Assembly: GCF_014982855.1 (NCBI RefSeq)
Contig: NZ_JADCKF010000009.1
Location: forward strand, 62,001 to 126,000
Source of the DNA: Pseudoflavonifractor gallinarum
Lineage (GTDB): Bacteria; Bacillota; Clostridia; Oscillospirales; Oscillospiraceae
Direction: 5' to 3'
Length of the DNA stretch: 64,000 bases
Numbering within the stretch: the first letter of the stretch is position 1; each line of letters opens with the position of its first letter. A model generated the notes under the pieces. The model was not told the DNA's origin. It did not search any database and was given only the letters and a program-made list of their open reading frames with translations. Below, piece after piece: positions 49,689 through 58,222 of this stretch. The position numbers and the translations under genes were made by a program.

Positions 49689-50753
49689 TCAGGTGATGAA
49701 CCGCCCCACTGCCGGGATCTTGGACAGGAGCCAGGCCAACACAGCGGCACAGAGGAACACCAGCAGGGACAGCGCGGGCACGGCGGCCACCGGAGCAAAG
49801 GAGAGGGTGGAGATGCCGAAGTGGCGCAGCAGCATGATAAACAGATCGTGGCACAGGTAGATACCGAAGGTAATGGCGGAGAGCCCTGCCATCTGCTGGC
49901 GGCGGGAGCGCTCGTCACTCATGCCCAGGAGATAGCGGAAGAGCACAAAGACCGCCACGGCCATGGCGCACACCGTGGGAGAGAAATAGCTGTACAGGGT
50001 AAAATCCGAACTTCCGCTCCGGAGGGAGAGCCACTCGGTGCCCCATACGGTGACCGCGCCGCCCAGCAGACCCAGCAAATAGAGCAGCAGCTCCGTAATA
50101 CGGCCCAGGGTGTAGGTTTTCAGATAGTAGCCTAGCACATAGTAGCCCGTGTAGCCCAGTACCAATTCCAGCTGCAGCTTGTCCATCCAGGTGGAGAGGG
50201 TCGCGCTGGGACGGATGCGCAGCAGGGTGGGCAGGAGCATGGCAAAGACAAAGACCAGCAGGAAGAAGAAGTGGAAGTCCGAGCGGGAGGCCCCCCGCAC
50301 GAAGGCGCGCAGGAAGGGGGTGACCAGGTAGAGCCCCACGATCATGGGGAGGAACCAGAGATGATAGTGCAGCTTGCCCCACACCAGCTCCCGCAGGATT
50401 TGCATGAGTGCAGAGAGGGTGAGGGGCGTCCCGTTCAGGAACAGGGCAAAGAGCCCATATACCACGCTCCACACCACCAGTGCCACCACGATGCGCAGGA
50501 TCTGCCGGAAGAAGAGGGAGCGGTAGGAGAGAGACTTCTTGGGATCCAGCAAAAACATCCCGGAGAGCATGACAAAAACCGGGACACACCAGCGGGTCAG
50601 GCCATCGTAGACGTTAAAGACCCGCCAGGCGCCGGAGGCCACCGGCACCTCGGAGATCCACCCGCCGGAGAGATGGAGGATCACCACCGCCAGGGTGGCG
50701 GCCACACGCAGCAGGTCGGCGTAGACCAGCCGCCCGCCCTCGCCCCGGGCCAT
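49689..50753 (-). CDS. acyltransferase-3 family membrane protein
   Basis: 354 residues with about 10 helices. The start VYADLLRVAATLAVVILHLS carries the family His, followed by VFVMLSGMFLLDPKK and HYHLWFLPMIVGLYLVTPFL. These are signatures of the acyltransferase-3 (OafA/WecH-like) family, acting on sugars of surface polymers. It is the first of the three-gene cassette, 28 bases before the MBOAT gene and 3 bases after the VOC gene. Confidence 0.88.
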   Translation of the reverse strand: MARGEGGRLVYADLLRVAATLAVVILHLSGGWISEVPVASGAWRVFNVYDGLTRWCVPVFVMLSGMFLLDPKKSLSYRSLFFRQILRIVVALVVWSVVYGLFALFLNGTPLTLSALMQILRELVWGKLHYHLWFLPMIVGLYLVTPFLRAFVRGASRSDFHFFFLLVFVFAMLLPTLLRIRPSATLSTWMDKLQLELVLGYTGYYVLGYYLKTYTLGRITELLLYLLGLLGGAVTVWGTEWLSLRSGSSDFTLYSYFSPTVCAMAVAVFVLFRYLLGMSDERSRRQQMAGLSAITFGIYLCHDLFIMLLRHFGISTLSFAPVAAVPALSLLVFLCAAVLAWLLSKIPAVGRFIT

Positions 50754-50756
50754 GGC

Positions 50757-51134
50757 TCAGCTCCGCTGGGGGACGATCTCGATCCAGTACCCATCCGGGT
50801 CCTCGATGAAATATACCCCCATATCGCGGTTTTCAAAGCAGATGCAGCCCATATCCCGATGGCGCTGGTACATGCCGTCGAAATCGTCGGTGGTAAAGGC
50901 CAGATGGAACTCACACTCGCCCAGGTCGTAGGGCTCGGTCCGGCCCTTGACCTCGGTCAGCTCCAGGGTGAAGGAAGAGGAGCCGTCGCCCAGAAAGAGC
51001 AGACGGAAGGAACCGTCGGGGCCCTCTTTGGTACGGACGGGACGGAGATCCAGCGCCTTCTCATAGAAGTCCAGAGAGCGGCCCAGATCGAGCACATTGA
51101 AGTTGAAGTGGTTGAACTGAAGCATGGGAAACAC
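50757..51134 (-). CDS. VOC (glyoxalase/bleomycin-resistance fold) family protein
   Basis: 125 residues. FNHFNFNVLDLGRSLDFYEK opens the fold, CEFHLAFTTDDFDGMYQ marks the second repeat, and GVYFIEDPDGYWIEIVPQ closes it with the metal-ligand Glu. This resembles lactoylglutathione lyase and related VOC proteins. The substrate is not deducible. It leads into the acylation cassette with a 3-base gap. Confidence 0.88.
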   Translation of the reverse strand: MFPMLQFNHFNFNVLDLGRSLDFYEKALDLRPVRTKEGPDGSFRLLFLGDGSSSFTLELTEVKGRTEPYDLGECEFHLAFTTDDFDGMYQRHRDMGCICFENRDMGVYFIEDPDGYWIEIVPQRS

Positions 51135-51149
51135 CTCTTTGCAAAAGTG

Positions 51150-51185
51150 AAACTGCCCGCTCCCGATGGAGAAAGCGGGCAGTTT
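51150..51185 (-). terminator. terminator of sdaAB-sdaAA
   Basis: 12-bp arms (51150-51161 and 51174-51185; AAACTGCCCGCT). On the minus strand it follows sdaAA and precedes the VOC start. Confidence 0.7.
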
Positions 51186-51225
51186 ATCATATCATATGGG
51201 ACGCTTCCGCGCAAGGGAAGGGGGG

Positions 51226-52095
51226 TTATGCCCGGTCCCGACTGCGCATGAATTCGGCCACCCGGCGTCCCGTGGGGGTGGCGGCCAGGCCGCCCTCGCC
51301 GGTCTCCCGCAGGGAGGAGGGGAGACTGGCGCCCACGGCGCCCATGGCGTCGATGACCTCATCGCAGGGGATCTGGCTGACCAGACCGGAGAGGGCCATC
51401 TCCGCGCAGGAGAGGGCGTTGACCGCGCCCATCACATTGCGCTTGACACAGGGGACCTCCACCAGACCGGCCACGGGATCACAGGCCAGCCCCAGGGTGT
51501 TGGCCAGTGCCATGGCACAGGCGTGGGCCATCTGCTCGGGAGAACCGCCCATCAGATAGACGATGGCGGCGGCGGCCATGCCGGAGGCGGAGCCCACCTC
51601 GGCCTGACACCCGCCCTCCGCGCCGGAGATGGAGGCGCGGCTGGCGATAACCTGTCCAAAGCCGGCGGCCACATACAGCGCCTCGATAAACCGGTCGTCG
51701 GGCAGGTCATAGCGCCGCTTCATGGGCAGAAGGACGGCCGGGAGCACGCCGCAGGAGCCGGCGGTGGGGGCGGCCACGATGCGGCGCATACAGGCGTTGC
51801 ACTCCCCCATCTTGAGGGCGGTGGCGATGATATCGCGCAGGAAGGGGCTGCACAGGCCCGGGCCATCCCCGTCCAGCCGGGCGCCCTCGCCGCCCACCAG
51901 TCCGCTGGCGGAGCGGCGCTCGGGGTCATAGTCCTGCTCGGCGGCCTGCATGGCCTTCCAAAGGGAGGCCATCTTTGCCTTGGAGGACCAGGCCTTGACG
52001 CTGCGGTCGGCCACATCGTCCTCCAGAATGACCTGCCAGAGGGGCTTCTCCTCCTTCATGGCGATCAGAAGCATGGAATCCACGGAAGTAAACAT
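51226..52095 (-). CDS. sdaAA: L-serine ammonia-lyase, alpha subunit
   Basis: 289 residues. The iron-sulfur cysteine regions are visible: MGECNACMRRIVAAPTAGSCG, and GLACDPVAGLVEVPCVKRN. AEVGSASGMAAAAIVYLMGG lies in between. This subunit of the Fe-S serine dehydratase makes pyruvate and ammonia from L-serine, an entry to fermentation. It follows sdaAB by 2 bases. Confidence 0.96.
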   Translation of the reverse strand: MFTSVDSMLLIAMKEEKPLWQVILEDDVADRSVKAWSSKAKMASLWKAMQAAEQDYDPERRSASGLVGGEGARLDGDGPGLCSPFLRDIIATALKMGECNACMRRIVAAPTAGSCGVLPAVLLPMKRRYDLPDDRFIEALYVAAGFGQVIASRASISGAEGGCQAEVGSASGMAAAAIVYLMGGSPEQMAHACAMALANTLGLACDPVAGLVEVPCVKRNVMGAVNALSCAEMALSGLVSQIPCDEVIDAMGAVGASLPSSLRETGEGGLAATPTGRRVAEFMRSRDRA

Positions 52096-52097
52096 AC

Positions 52098-52769
52098 TTA
52101 TTCTCCTCCTCCGCCCACATCCAGGTAGGTCACGCTCTTAATGCCGGGGTAGGCACGGATGCGCTCCACGGTGGCGGGTGTGATGGGTTCATCGCTCTCG
52201 ATGGTAATAATGGCGTCGCTCCCCCGGGCATTGCGGTAGAGCTGCATGGAGGCAATATTGACGTTGTAGGCCGAGAGGGTATTGCTCACAGCGGCCACCT
52301 CGCCTACGCGGTCCTCATTGCGGATAATGAGGGTGTTTTTTTCGCCGGAAAAGACGGTGCGGATGCCGTCCACGGAGGAGACCTGAATGCGCCCGCCCCC
52401 CAGAGAGGCGGCCACCACCGCGATGCGGTGCAGATCCTGGTCCATGGCACGGATCTGTACGGAATTGGGGTGGGCGTCCTTGAGCACCCCGTGCCGGAAA
52501 TGGAAGGAAAGACCCGCCTCTTCCGCCAGCTCAAAGCTCTGGGGAATGCGGGGATCGTCGGGCTCCATCCCCAGCAGGCCGGCGATCAGGGCGCGGTCGG
52601 TACCGTGGCCGCTGCCGGTGGCGGCAAAGGAGCCGTGAAGGGTCAGCTCCGCGCCGATGGGCGCGCTGCCCAGCAGCTTGCGGGCGATCAGGCCGATCCG
52701 CACGGCGCCCGCTGTGTGAGAACTGGAGGGCCCCACCATGATGGGTCCCATGATGTCAAAGATCGTCAT
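52098..52769 (-). CDS. sdaAB: L-serine ammonia-lyase, beta subunit
   Basis: 223 residues. DIMGPIMVGPSSSHTAGAVR is the diagnostic start of the beta domain. A C-terminal ACT domain runs from NTLIIRNEDRVGEVAAVSNT to the end, probably sensing serine. AAGGAGG lies 12 bases before the ATG. It is first in the sdaAB-sdaAA pair. Confidence 0.96.
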   Translation of the reverse strand: MTIFDIMGPIMVGPSSSHTAGAVRIGLIARKLLGSAPIGAELTLHGSFAATGSGHGTDRALIAGLLGMEPDDPRIPQSFELAEEAGLSFHFRHGVLKDAHPNSVQIRAMDQDLHRIAVVAASLGGGRIQVSSVDGIRTVFSGEKNTLIIRNEDRVGEVAAVSNTLSAYNVNIASMQLYRNARGSDAIITIESDEPITPATVERIRAYPGIKSVTYLDVGGGGE

Positions 52770-52831
52770 ACCGTCAAAGTGCCTCCTTAATTTTGGGACG
52801 GAGCGTGCCGCCCGACTTCATGCGGGCTGGG

Positions 52832-54127
52832 TCAGTCCGCTTTTTTATTGATAAATTCCGGCCGGAACTTACTATACACGATTTTTTGTTCCTTATACAG
52901 GCCGTAATAACCGGAGAGAGTGTAGGAGATCGCGATGCAAACGGCAAAGAGCCCCATGCTCTGGCCGGTAAACATGGCGCTGCTCCCCTCGCCGAAGAGC
53001 TCCAGGGCTATGAGCAGAGAGGTGATGGGGCAGTTGGTCACGCCGCAGAACACACAGACCATACCCAGTCCCGCGCCAAAGGAGGGGGAGAGGCCCAGCA
53101 GCGGCGCCACCGTACAGCCGAAGGTGGCGCCGGTGAAGAAGACCGGTACGATTTCTCCGCCCTTGAAGCCGGCTCCCAGGGTCAGCGCGGTGAAGAGCAT
53201 TTTCAGCAGAAAGGCCTCCGGGCGGGCGTGGCCCTCCACAGCGGCATGGATGATGCTCTCGCCCGCGCCGTTATAGTCGAAGGTGAAGGGGTTCCACAGC
53301 CAGACCAGCAGCGTGAGGGCAATGACCAGAAAGCCGCCCACCGCCGCCCGCAAAAAGGAATTTGGGAAAAACCGCTGGTAGAGGTGGGGAACCGTATGCA
53401 TGATGCGGCAAAAGAGAATGGAGAGCAGGGCAAACAGTACGCCCAGGACGATTACCTGGAGAAGTGCCACCGGACTCAGGTCGGGGATGCCGGTCAGTGG
53501 GAAGGCGGTGGCCGGAACGTGAAAGAGCTTGGCCACCCACAGACCCATGATGGAAGAGATAGCACAGGGGACGATGGCCGCGTAATAGAGCACCCCCACG
53601 CTGACCACCTCCATGGCAAACATGGCCGCTGTGATGGGGGTGCCGAACAGGGCGGAGAAAGCCGCAGCCATGCCGCACATGGTGATGATACGGCTGTCCT
53701 TGTCATCCAGCTTCATCCACTGGCCCACCTTGGAGGAGATGGAGCCGCCGATCTGGAGGATGGCGCCCTCCCGGCCAGAGGAGCCGCCCACCAGGTGGGT
53801 GAGGATGGTGGAGAAAAAGACCAGCGGCGCGGTACGCAGACGAAGGGGGACATTTTCCCGTACCGCCACCAGCACAAAGTTGGTGCCCTGGTCCTTTTCC
53901 AGGCCGCACAGGCGGTAGAGGGCCACAATACAAACGCCCCCCAGCGGCAGCAATCCGATCAGCCATAGGTGGGTGGTGCGGGCAGACGTCGCCCAGAAAA
54001 AGGCATGGTAGAAAGCGGCGCTCACACAGCCTACGATCAGTCCGATCAGGCCGGAAAAGATCAGCCATTTCAGCACACTTGCCGGTTCCGCCACCAGAGC
54101 GGAGAGCCGGTTCTTCCAGTCTTCCAT
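52832..54127 (-). CDS. ClC family anion channel/antiporter with atypical selectivity motif
   Basis: 431 residues from ATG 54127 (AAAGGAG upstream). About ten membrane helices. GGSSGREGAILQIGG holds the gating Glu of ClC proteins, and GFKGGEIVPVFFTGATFG and GVTNCPITSLLIALELFG are conserved. The usual GSGIP loop is replaced by DQGTNFVLVAV, closer to the loop of fluoride-type ClC-F antiporters. Chloride versus fluoride cannot be decided by eye. No fluoride riboswitch was recognised upstream. Confidence 0.9.
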   Translation of the reverse strand: MEDWKNRLSALVAEPASVLKWLIFSGLIGLIVGCVSAAFYHAFFWATSARTTHLWLIGLLPLGGVCIVALYRLCGLEKDQGTNFVLVAVRENVPLRLRTAPLVFFSTILTHLVGGSSGREGAILQIGGSISSKVGQWMKLDDKDSRIITMCGMAAAFSALFGTPITAAMFAMEVVSVGVLYYAAIVPCAISSIMGLWVAKLFHVPATAFPLTGIPDLSPVALLQVIVLGVLFALLSILFCRIMHTVPHLYQRFFPNSFLRAAVGGFLVIALTLLVWLWNPFTFDYNGAGESIIHAAVEGHARPEAFLLKMLFTALTLGAGFKGGEIVPVFFTGATFGCTVAPLLGLSPSFGAGLGMVCVFCGVTNCPITSLLIALELFGEGSSAMFTGQSMGLFAVCIAISYTLSGYYGLYKEQKIVYSKFRPEFINKKAD

Positions 54128-54282
54128 GAAACAGACTCCTTTCCTGCGCGGGTGCAGGGAGGCTTCAAATTTGCCGGAATGTGATGCTATACCGCACAGT
54201 CTGTCAGTTGCCCTCATTATAACATAGGAGCGGGAGGAAGAAAAAGTTTTTTGCGGTTTTTCGTGGAAATATTCCTCTATTG

Positions 54283-54291
54283 TGCTATAAT
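54283..54291 (+). promoter_or_regulatory. extended -10 promoter upstream of the CorC-like gene
   Basis: TGCTATAAT (54283-54291) is a perfect extended -10 element; the -35 is weak. Transcription near 54298 would start just before the structured leader. Confidence 0.55.
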
Positions 54292-54305
54292 GGTACCGAT
54301 TGAAT

Positions 54306-54434
54306 AGACTGCAGCATAGGTTGCCCATGTGTGAAAGGGCCTATGATTCGATAAAGAGATGTCCTTTCCGAAAGGGGGAGGACCGCAGTCTGTGCAGAGC
54401 GCAGCGTTTCCGATTCGAGGGGGAGATGCTGCGC
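54306..54434 (+). ncRNA. structured leader with a three-way junction, candidate cis-regulatory RNA
   Basis: Three stems can be drawn: P1 AGACTGC (54306-54312) with GCAGTCT (54385-54391); P2 CATAGG (54315-54320) with CCTATG (54340-54345), extended by CCC/GGG; P3 GTCCTTTCC (54361-54369) with its complement at 54375-54383, closing a GAAA-type loop. A fourth stem GCGCAGC (54399-54405) with GCTGCGC (54428-54434) lies just before the ribosome site. I do not recognise a known riboswitch class. It fills most of the 340-base gap before the CorC-like gene, which holds no coding frame. Confidence 0.5.
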
Positions 54435-54468
54435 CGGTCTGATTTGAGAGAAAGAGGAGGAATCATCC

Positions 54469-55773
54469 TTGCAGCCGCCTATATGGATCAGTTTGTTGCT
54501 GGGAACTCTTTTGGCGGAAATACCCTTATCGGCCTGTTCCGCCGCACTGGATGAAGTCAGTTCAGAGAGCCTTCGCCGTCAGGCGGAGGAGGGAGAGCCG
54601 CGGGCGGTCCGGGTGCTGCGGTGCCTGACCCACCCCACCGTTTTTCTGCGGGGCGTGGCGCTGTGGCGGATGCTGTGTATGGGAACGGCAGGGGCCGCGG
54701 CCTGGAATCTGAGCGCAATCTTCTGTACAGGAGAGACCATGTGGGCGGCACAGGCCAAACGGGCAGCCGTTTTGCTGGTGGTGCTGCTGGGCTTTTATGT
54801 ACTGACCTGGCTGACGCCGAGACGGGTCGCGCTGCACGATCCGCTGGGGGTATTGCGCACGCTCTGCCCCTGTCTGCTGCCCTTCGTGACGGCGGTGCGT
54901 CCCATTACCGGAGGGCTGGCCTGGGTGGTGCGGCAGATCCTGCGCCGCTTCGGCATCGACCCGGCGGCGGAGGGCGGAGCCATCTCGGAGGAGAATATCC
55001 GCCTCCTGATGGACATTGGAGAGGAACGGGGAGCCATTGACTCCACCGAAAAGGAAATGATCGAAAACGTCTTCGATTTCAACGACCTCACCGCGGAGGA
55101 CGTGATGATCCACCGCACCGAGATCGTGAGCCTCTGGGTGGAGGACACGGACGAGGAGATCCTGCATACCATCGAGGAGAGCGGACTCTCCCGCTTCCCG
55201 GTCTATGACGAGGACCTGGACGATGTGATCGGCATTCTGTACAGCCGGGACTATTTCCTCAACAGCCGGAAGGAGCACCCCCTCCCCCTGCGGGAGCTGC
55301 TGCGCAAGGCCTATTTTGTGCCCGGGTCCGTGGCGGCAGGCAATCTCTTCCGGGATATGCAGAGCAAGAAGATCCATATGGCCATGGTGGTGGATGAATA
55401 CGGCGGTACCTCCGGCCTCATCACCATGGAAGACCTCCTGGAGGAGATCGTGGGCAAGATCTATGACGAATTCGACCCCCAGGACGAGCAGGAGATCATC
55501 CGCTTGGAGGAAAATCTGTGGCGGGTGGCCGGTTCGGCCGAGCTGGATGACCTGGCGGAGGCGCTGGATGTGGAATTTCCGCCGGATGAGGAGGCGGAGA
55601 CGCTGGGCGGCCTGGTCTTTGCCCAGCTGTCGGTCATTCCGGAGGACGGCGGCTGCCCCGTGGTGGATACCGTGGGACTGCACATTCAGGTGGAACGGCT
55701 CTCGGAGCGCCGGGTGGAGTGGGCATTGGTCTCCAAACTGCCCCCGGAGGATACCGAGGAAGAGGAAAAATAG
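54469..55773 (+). CDS. hemolysin/CNNM-CorC family membrane protein with CBS domains
   Basis: 434 residues from TTG 54469 behind AGAGGAGG. Four hydrophobic segments (about 5-25, 60-85, 95-115, 135-155) form the transporter-like DUF21 region. The linker ERGAIDSTEKEMIENVFDF leads to a CBS pair (VMIHRTEIVSLWVEDTDEEI to MAMVVDEYGGTSGLITMEDL) and a CorC_HlyC C-terminal domain. Relatives export or help homeostasis of Mg2+ and other divalent cations. The upstream structured RNA may sense a related ligand (inference). The DUF21 part is shorter and more divergent than usual. Confidence 0.88.
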   Translation: MQPPIWISLLLGTLLAEIPLSACSAALDEVSSESLRRQAEEGEPRAVRVLRCLTHPTVFLRGVALWRMLCMGTAGAAAWNLSAIFCTGETMWAAQAKRAAVLLVVLLGFYVLTWLTPRRVALHDPLGVLRTLCPCLLPFVTAVRPITGGLAWVVRQILRRFGIDPAAEGGAISEENIRLLMDIGEERGAIDSTEKEMIENVFDFNDLTAEDVMIHRTEIVSLWVEDTDEEILHTIEESGLSRFPVYDEDLDDVIGILYSRDYFLNSRKEHPLPLRELLRKAYFVPGSVAAGNLFRDMQSKKIHMAMVVDEYGGTSGLITMEDLLEEIVGKIYDEFDPQDEQEIIRLEENLWRVAGSAELDDLAEALDVEFPPDEEAETLGGLVFAQLSVIPEDGGCPVVDTVGLHIQVERLSERRVEWALVSKLPPEDTEEEEK

Positions 55774-55779
55774 GATTGC

Positions 55780-55823
55780 AAAAAAGAGGGCCCCGGATGT
55801 TTTCCACATCCGGGGCCTTTTTT
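55780..55823. terminator. bidirectional terminator between corC-like and UPF0210 genes
   Basis: GGCCCCGGATGT (55789-55800) with its complement (55806-55817) and flanking A- and T-runs. Confidence 0.88.
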
Positions 55824-55833
55824 GTGCAAAACT

Positions 55834-57192
55834 TTAGTTCTTCAGGCTCTGCATGGGGGCGGGGATACGGCCGCCGCGCGCCACAAAGGCATGGCTGGAG
55901 AAGGGGTGCACCGGCATGACCGGAGCGGAGCCCAACAGTCCGCCGAACTCCACCATGTCGCCCACCTTCTTGCCGGGGGCGGGGATGATGCGCACCGCAG
56001 TGGTCTTGGAGTTGACCATGCCGATGGCGGCCTCGTCGGCGATGATGGCGGAAATGGTGTCGGAGCTGGTGTCGCCGGGTACGGCGATCATGTCCAGACC
56101 CACCGAGCAGACGCAGGTCATGGCCTCCAGCTTATCGAGGGTGAGCGCGCCGCTCTGGGCGGCCGCGATCATACCCTCGTCCTCGGATACGGGGATGAAG
56201 GCGCCGGACAGGCCGCCCACGTGGGAGGAGGCCATGACGCCGCCCTTCTTCACCGCGTCGTTGAGGAGGGCCAGAGCGGCGGTGGTGCCGTGAGTGCCGC
56301 AGGCTTCCAGGCCCATCTCCTCCAGAATACGGGCCACGCTGTCGCCGATGGCAGGGGTGGGAGCCAGGGAGAGGTCCACGATACCGAAGGGGACCCCCAG
56401 ACGGCGGCTGGCCTCCTGGGCCACCAGCTGGCCCATACGGGTGATGCGGAAGGCGGTCTTTTTGATGGTCTCGGCCACCTCATCAAAGGGCATACCCTTG
56501 ACCGACTGAAGGGCGTGATGGACCACGCCGGGGCCGGAGACGCCCACGTTGATGACACAGTCGCCCTCGCCCACGCCGTGGAAGGCGCCGGCCATAAAGG
56601 GGTTATCCTCCACCGCGTTGCAGAAGACCACCAGCTTGGCGCAGCCGAAACCGGCCTGGTCGGCGGTGAGCTCGGCGCACTCCTTGATGATCCGGCCCAT
56701 GACGCCCACGGCGTTCATGTTGATGCCGGCCTTGGTGGAGCCCACGTTGACCGAGGAGCAGACATACTGCGTGCGGGCCAGAGCCTCGGGGATGGAGGCG
56801 ATGAGCTTCCGGTCGGCGGGGGTAGCGCCCTTCTGAACCAGGGCGGAGAAGCCGCCGATGAAGTTGACGCCGGTGGCCTTGGCCGCGTCATCCATGGCCA
56901 CCGCGAAGGGGACATAGTCCTTGGCCTCGGAGGCCCCGGCCACCAGGGCCATGGGCGTGACCGAGATGCGCTTGTTTACAATGGGGATGCCATATTCCCG
57001 CTCGATGTCCTCGCCGGTGGAGACCAGGCGGTCGGCATAGCGGGTGATTTTATCATAGATCTTCCGGCAGGCGATCTTGGGATCGGAGTCGGCGCAGTCC
57101 AGGAGGGAGATTCCCATGGTGATGGTGCGCACATCCAGGTGCTGCTGGTCGATCATGTGGATGGTATCCAGGATTTCGTTGGTATTGATCAT
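55834..57192 (-). CDS. UPF0210 / PFL-like family protein (DUF711)
   Basis: 452 residues. [20 protein letters not shown] near the start, [37 protein letters not shown] and [20 protein letters not shown] are strongly conserved in the UPF0210 family, related in fold to pyruvate formate-lyase but without the glycyl-radical motif. The role is unknown. It is always paired with a small ACT-domain gene, as here, 16 bases upstream. Confidence 0.92.
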   Translation of the reverse strand: MINTNEILDTIHMIDQQHLDVRTITMGISLLDCADSDPKIACRKIYDKITRYADRLVSTGEDIEREYGIPIVNKRISVTPMALVAGASEAKDYVPFAVAMDDAAKATGVNFIGGFSALVQKGATPADRKLIASIPEALARTQYVCSSVNVGSTKAGINMNAVGVMGRIIKECAELTADQAGFGCAKLVVFCNAVEDNPFMAGAFHGVGEGDCVINVGVSGPGVVHHALQSVKGMPFDEVAETIKKTAFRITRMGQLVAQEASRRLGVPFGIVDLSLAPTPAIGDSVARILEEMGLEACGTHGTTAALALLNDAVKKGGVMASSHVGGLSGAFIPVSEDEGMIAAAQSGALTLDKLEAMTCVCSVGLDMIAVPGDTSSDTISAIIADEAAIGMVNSKTTAVRIIPAPGKKVGDMVEFGGLLGSAPVMPVHPFSSHAFVARGGRIPAPMQSLKN

Positions 57193-57208
57193 GTGCCCGG
57201 CTCCCTTC

Positions 57209-57478
57209 TTAAATGCGGTGCATGGCGTTGAAGATGTCCTCGCGCTGGATGTGGATGGACAGGTTGTGCTCCTTGCCCTGGCCCTCCATCAGAGCAACCA
57301 GCTCCGCAAAGGGAAGGTCGATCTGGGCGCAGTCCACCAGCATGACCATGGTGAAGTACTCCCGCATGATGGTCTGGCTGATATCCAGAACGCTGACCTT
57401 GTGCTCCGCCAGGAGAGCGGTGACAAAAGACAGGATGCCCACGTCATCTTTTCCCAAAACAGTTACAATTGCGCGCAT
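57209..57478 (-). CDS. ACT domain protein, UPF0237 type
   Basis: 89 residues from ATG 57478. [20 protein letters not shown] begins a single ACT domain, ending in [14 protein letters not shown]. Such stand-alone ACT proteins bind amino acids and are partners of UPF0210 proteins. Likely an allosteric or regulatory subunit of its neighbour. Confidence 0.93.
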   Translation of the reverse strand: MRAIVTVLGKDDVGILSFVTALLAEHKVSVLDISQTIMREYFTMVMLVDCAQIDLPFAELVALMEGQGKEHNLSIHIQREDIFNAMHRI

Positions 57479-57778
57479 AATTTGTTTCCTCCTCAATATC
57501 TCACGCGGTCTGCGCTTTACTCTATGTCGGATCATAAGCCCATGTGAACTACGCTCTCTTTCCGGCTTCTCCAAGTAAGGAAAACAGGGAAAGGGTTTGA
57601 TGGAAAAGTGTTCGGCTGTGGCGGTCACTTTCCGAAAAAAGGCTTACAGCGGGATTATTATAGCATAGCATAATTTTGCTTGTAAACTGCATTTTCTACG
57701 AAAAACATGAAAAAATAAAGAAAAAAATGGTGCGCACGGGAGAAATCCATGCGCACCGCTCATGTGTCTTTCTATGGA

Positions 57779-58021
57779 TTACATTTCGGAAATGACCAGG
57801 GAGCCCAGCTCTCTGCGGAAATCGGCGCACTGGGCGTCGCTGCCATGAAACTCCACCGTGGCGGGCTGGTCCCGGTCGATGGAAAACAGGCCCATAATGG
57901 ACTTGGCATTGACCACATAGCGGCCGGAACAGACATCGATCTCACACTCATGCTGATTGGCCAGATTACAGAAACGCTTTACGTCGTCCAGTGAGGGCAG
58001 GTTGATCTGAAAACGACTCAC
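57779..58021 (-). CDS. HPr-like protein lacking the phosphorylatable histidine
   Basis: 80 residues from GTG 58021, nine bases after GGGGAG; ATG 58030 is the alternative. The half RYVVNAKSIMGLFSIDRDQP contains the Ser46-type site (KSIMG) of HPr. In place of the HARPA loop with His15 it reads LPSLDDVKRF, so it cannot take phosphate from enzyme I. It resembles Clostridial HPr-family regulators rather than a PTS carrier. It may be a Ser-phosphorylated regulator similar to Crh (inference). Confidence 0.72.
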   Translation of the reverse strand: MSRFQINLPSLDDVKRFCNLANQHECEIDVCSGRYVVNAKSIMGLFSIDRDQPATVEFHGSDAQCADFRRELGSLVISEM

Positions 58022-58158
58022 TTGTCTCATCTCCCCAATAAAATTACGGCGGCGCGGATGCAGACTCCCGCGCCTTTTTTCTTTACGCTGGGGCATCCAT
58101 GCCGTATAATAAAAGGATACGGGAATCCCCGCGTGTGCTGTCGAGCTGATATTAGGAT

Positions 58159-58187
58159 ATTATACGTACTTTACGCCCAAATGACAA
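58159..58187 (-). promoter_or_regulatory. sigma-A promoter of the HPr-like gene
   Basis: On the minus strand TTGTCA (58187-58182), 17 bases, TATAAT (58164-58159), 138 bases before the start. Confidence 0.6.
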
Positions 58188-58222
58188 GATAAAATATGAA
58201 AAGATAAAGCGAAGGAGATACC

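Noticed and set aside
54128-54240. Fluoride riboswitch upstream of the ClC gene
   Set aside because: The conserved GATG and CTGATG...CTAC elements of the crcB motif were not found.
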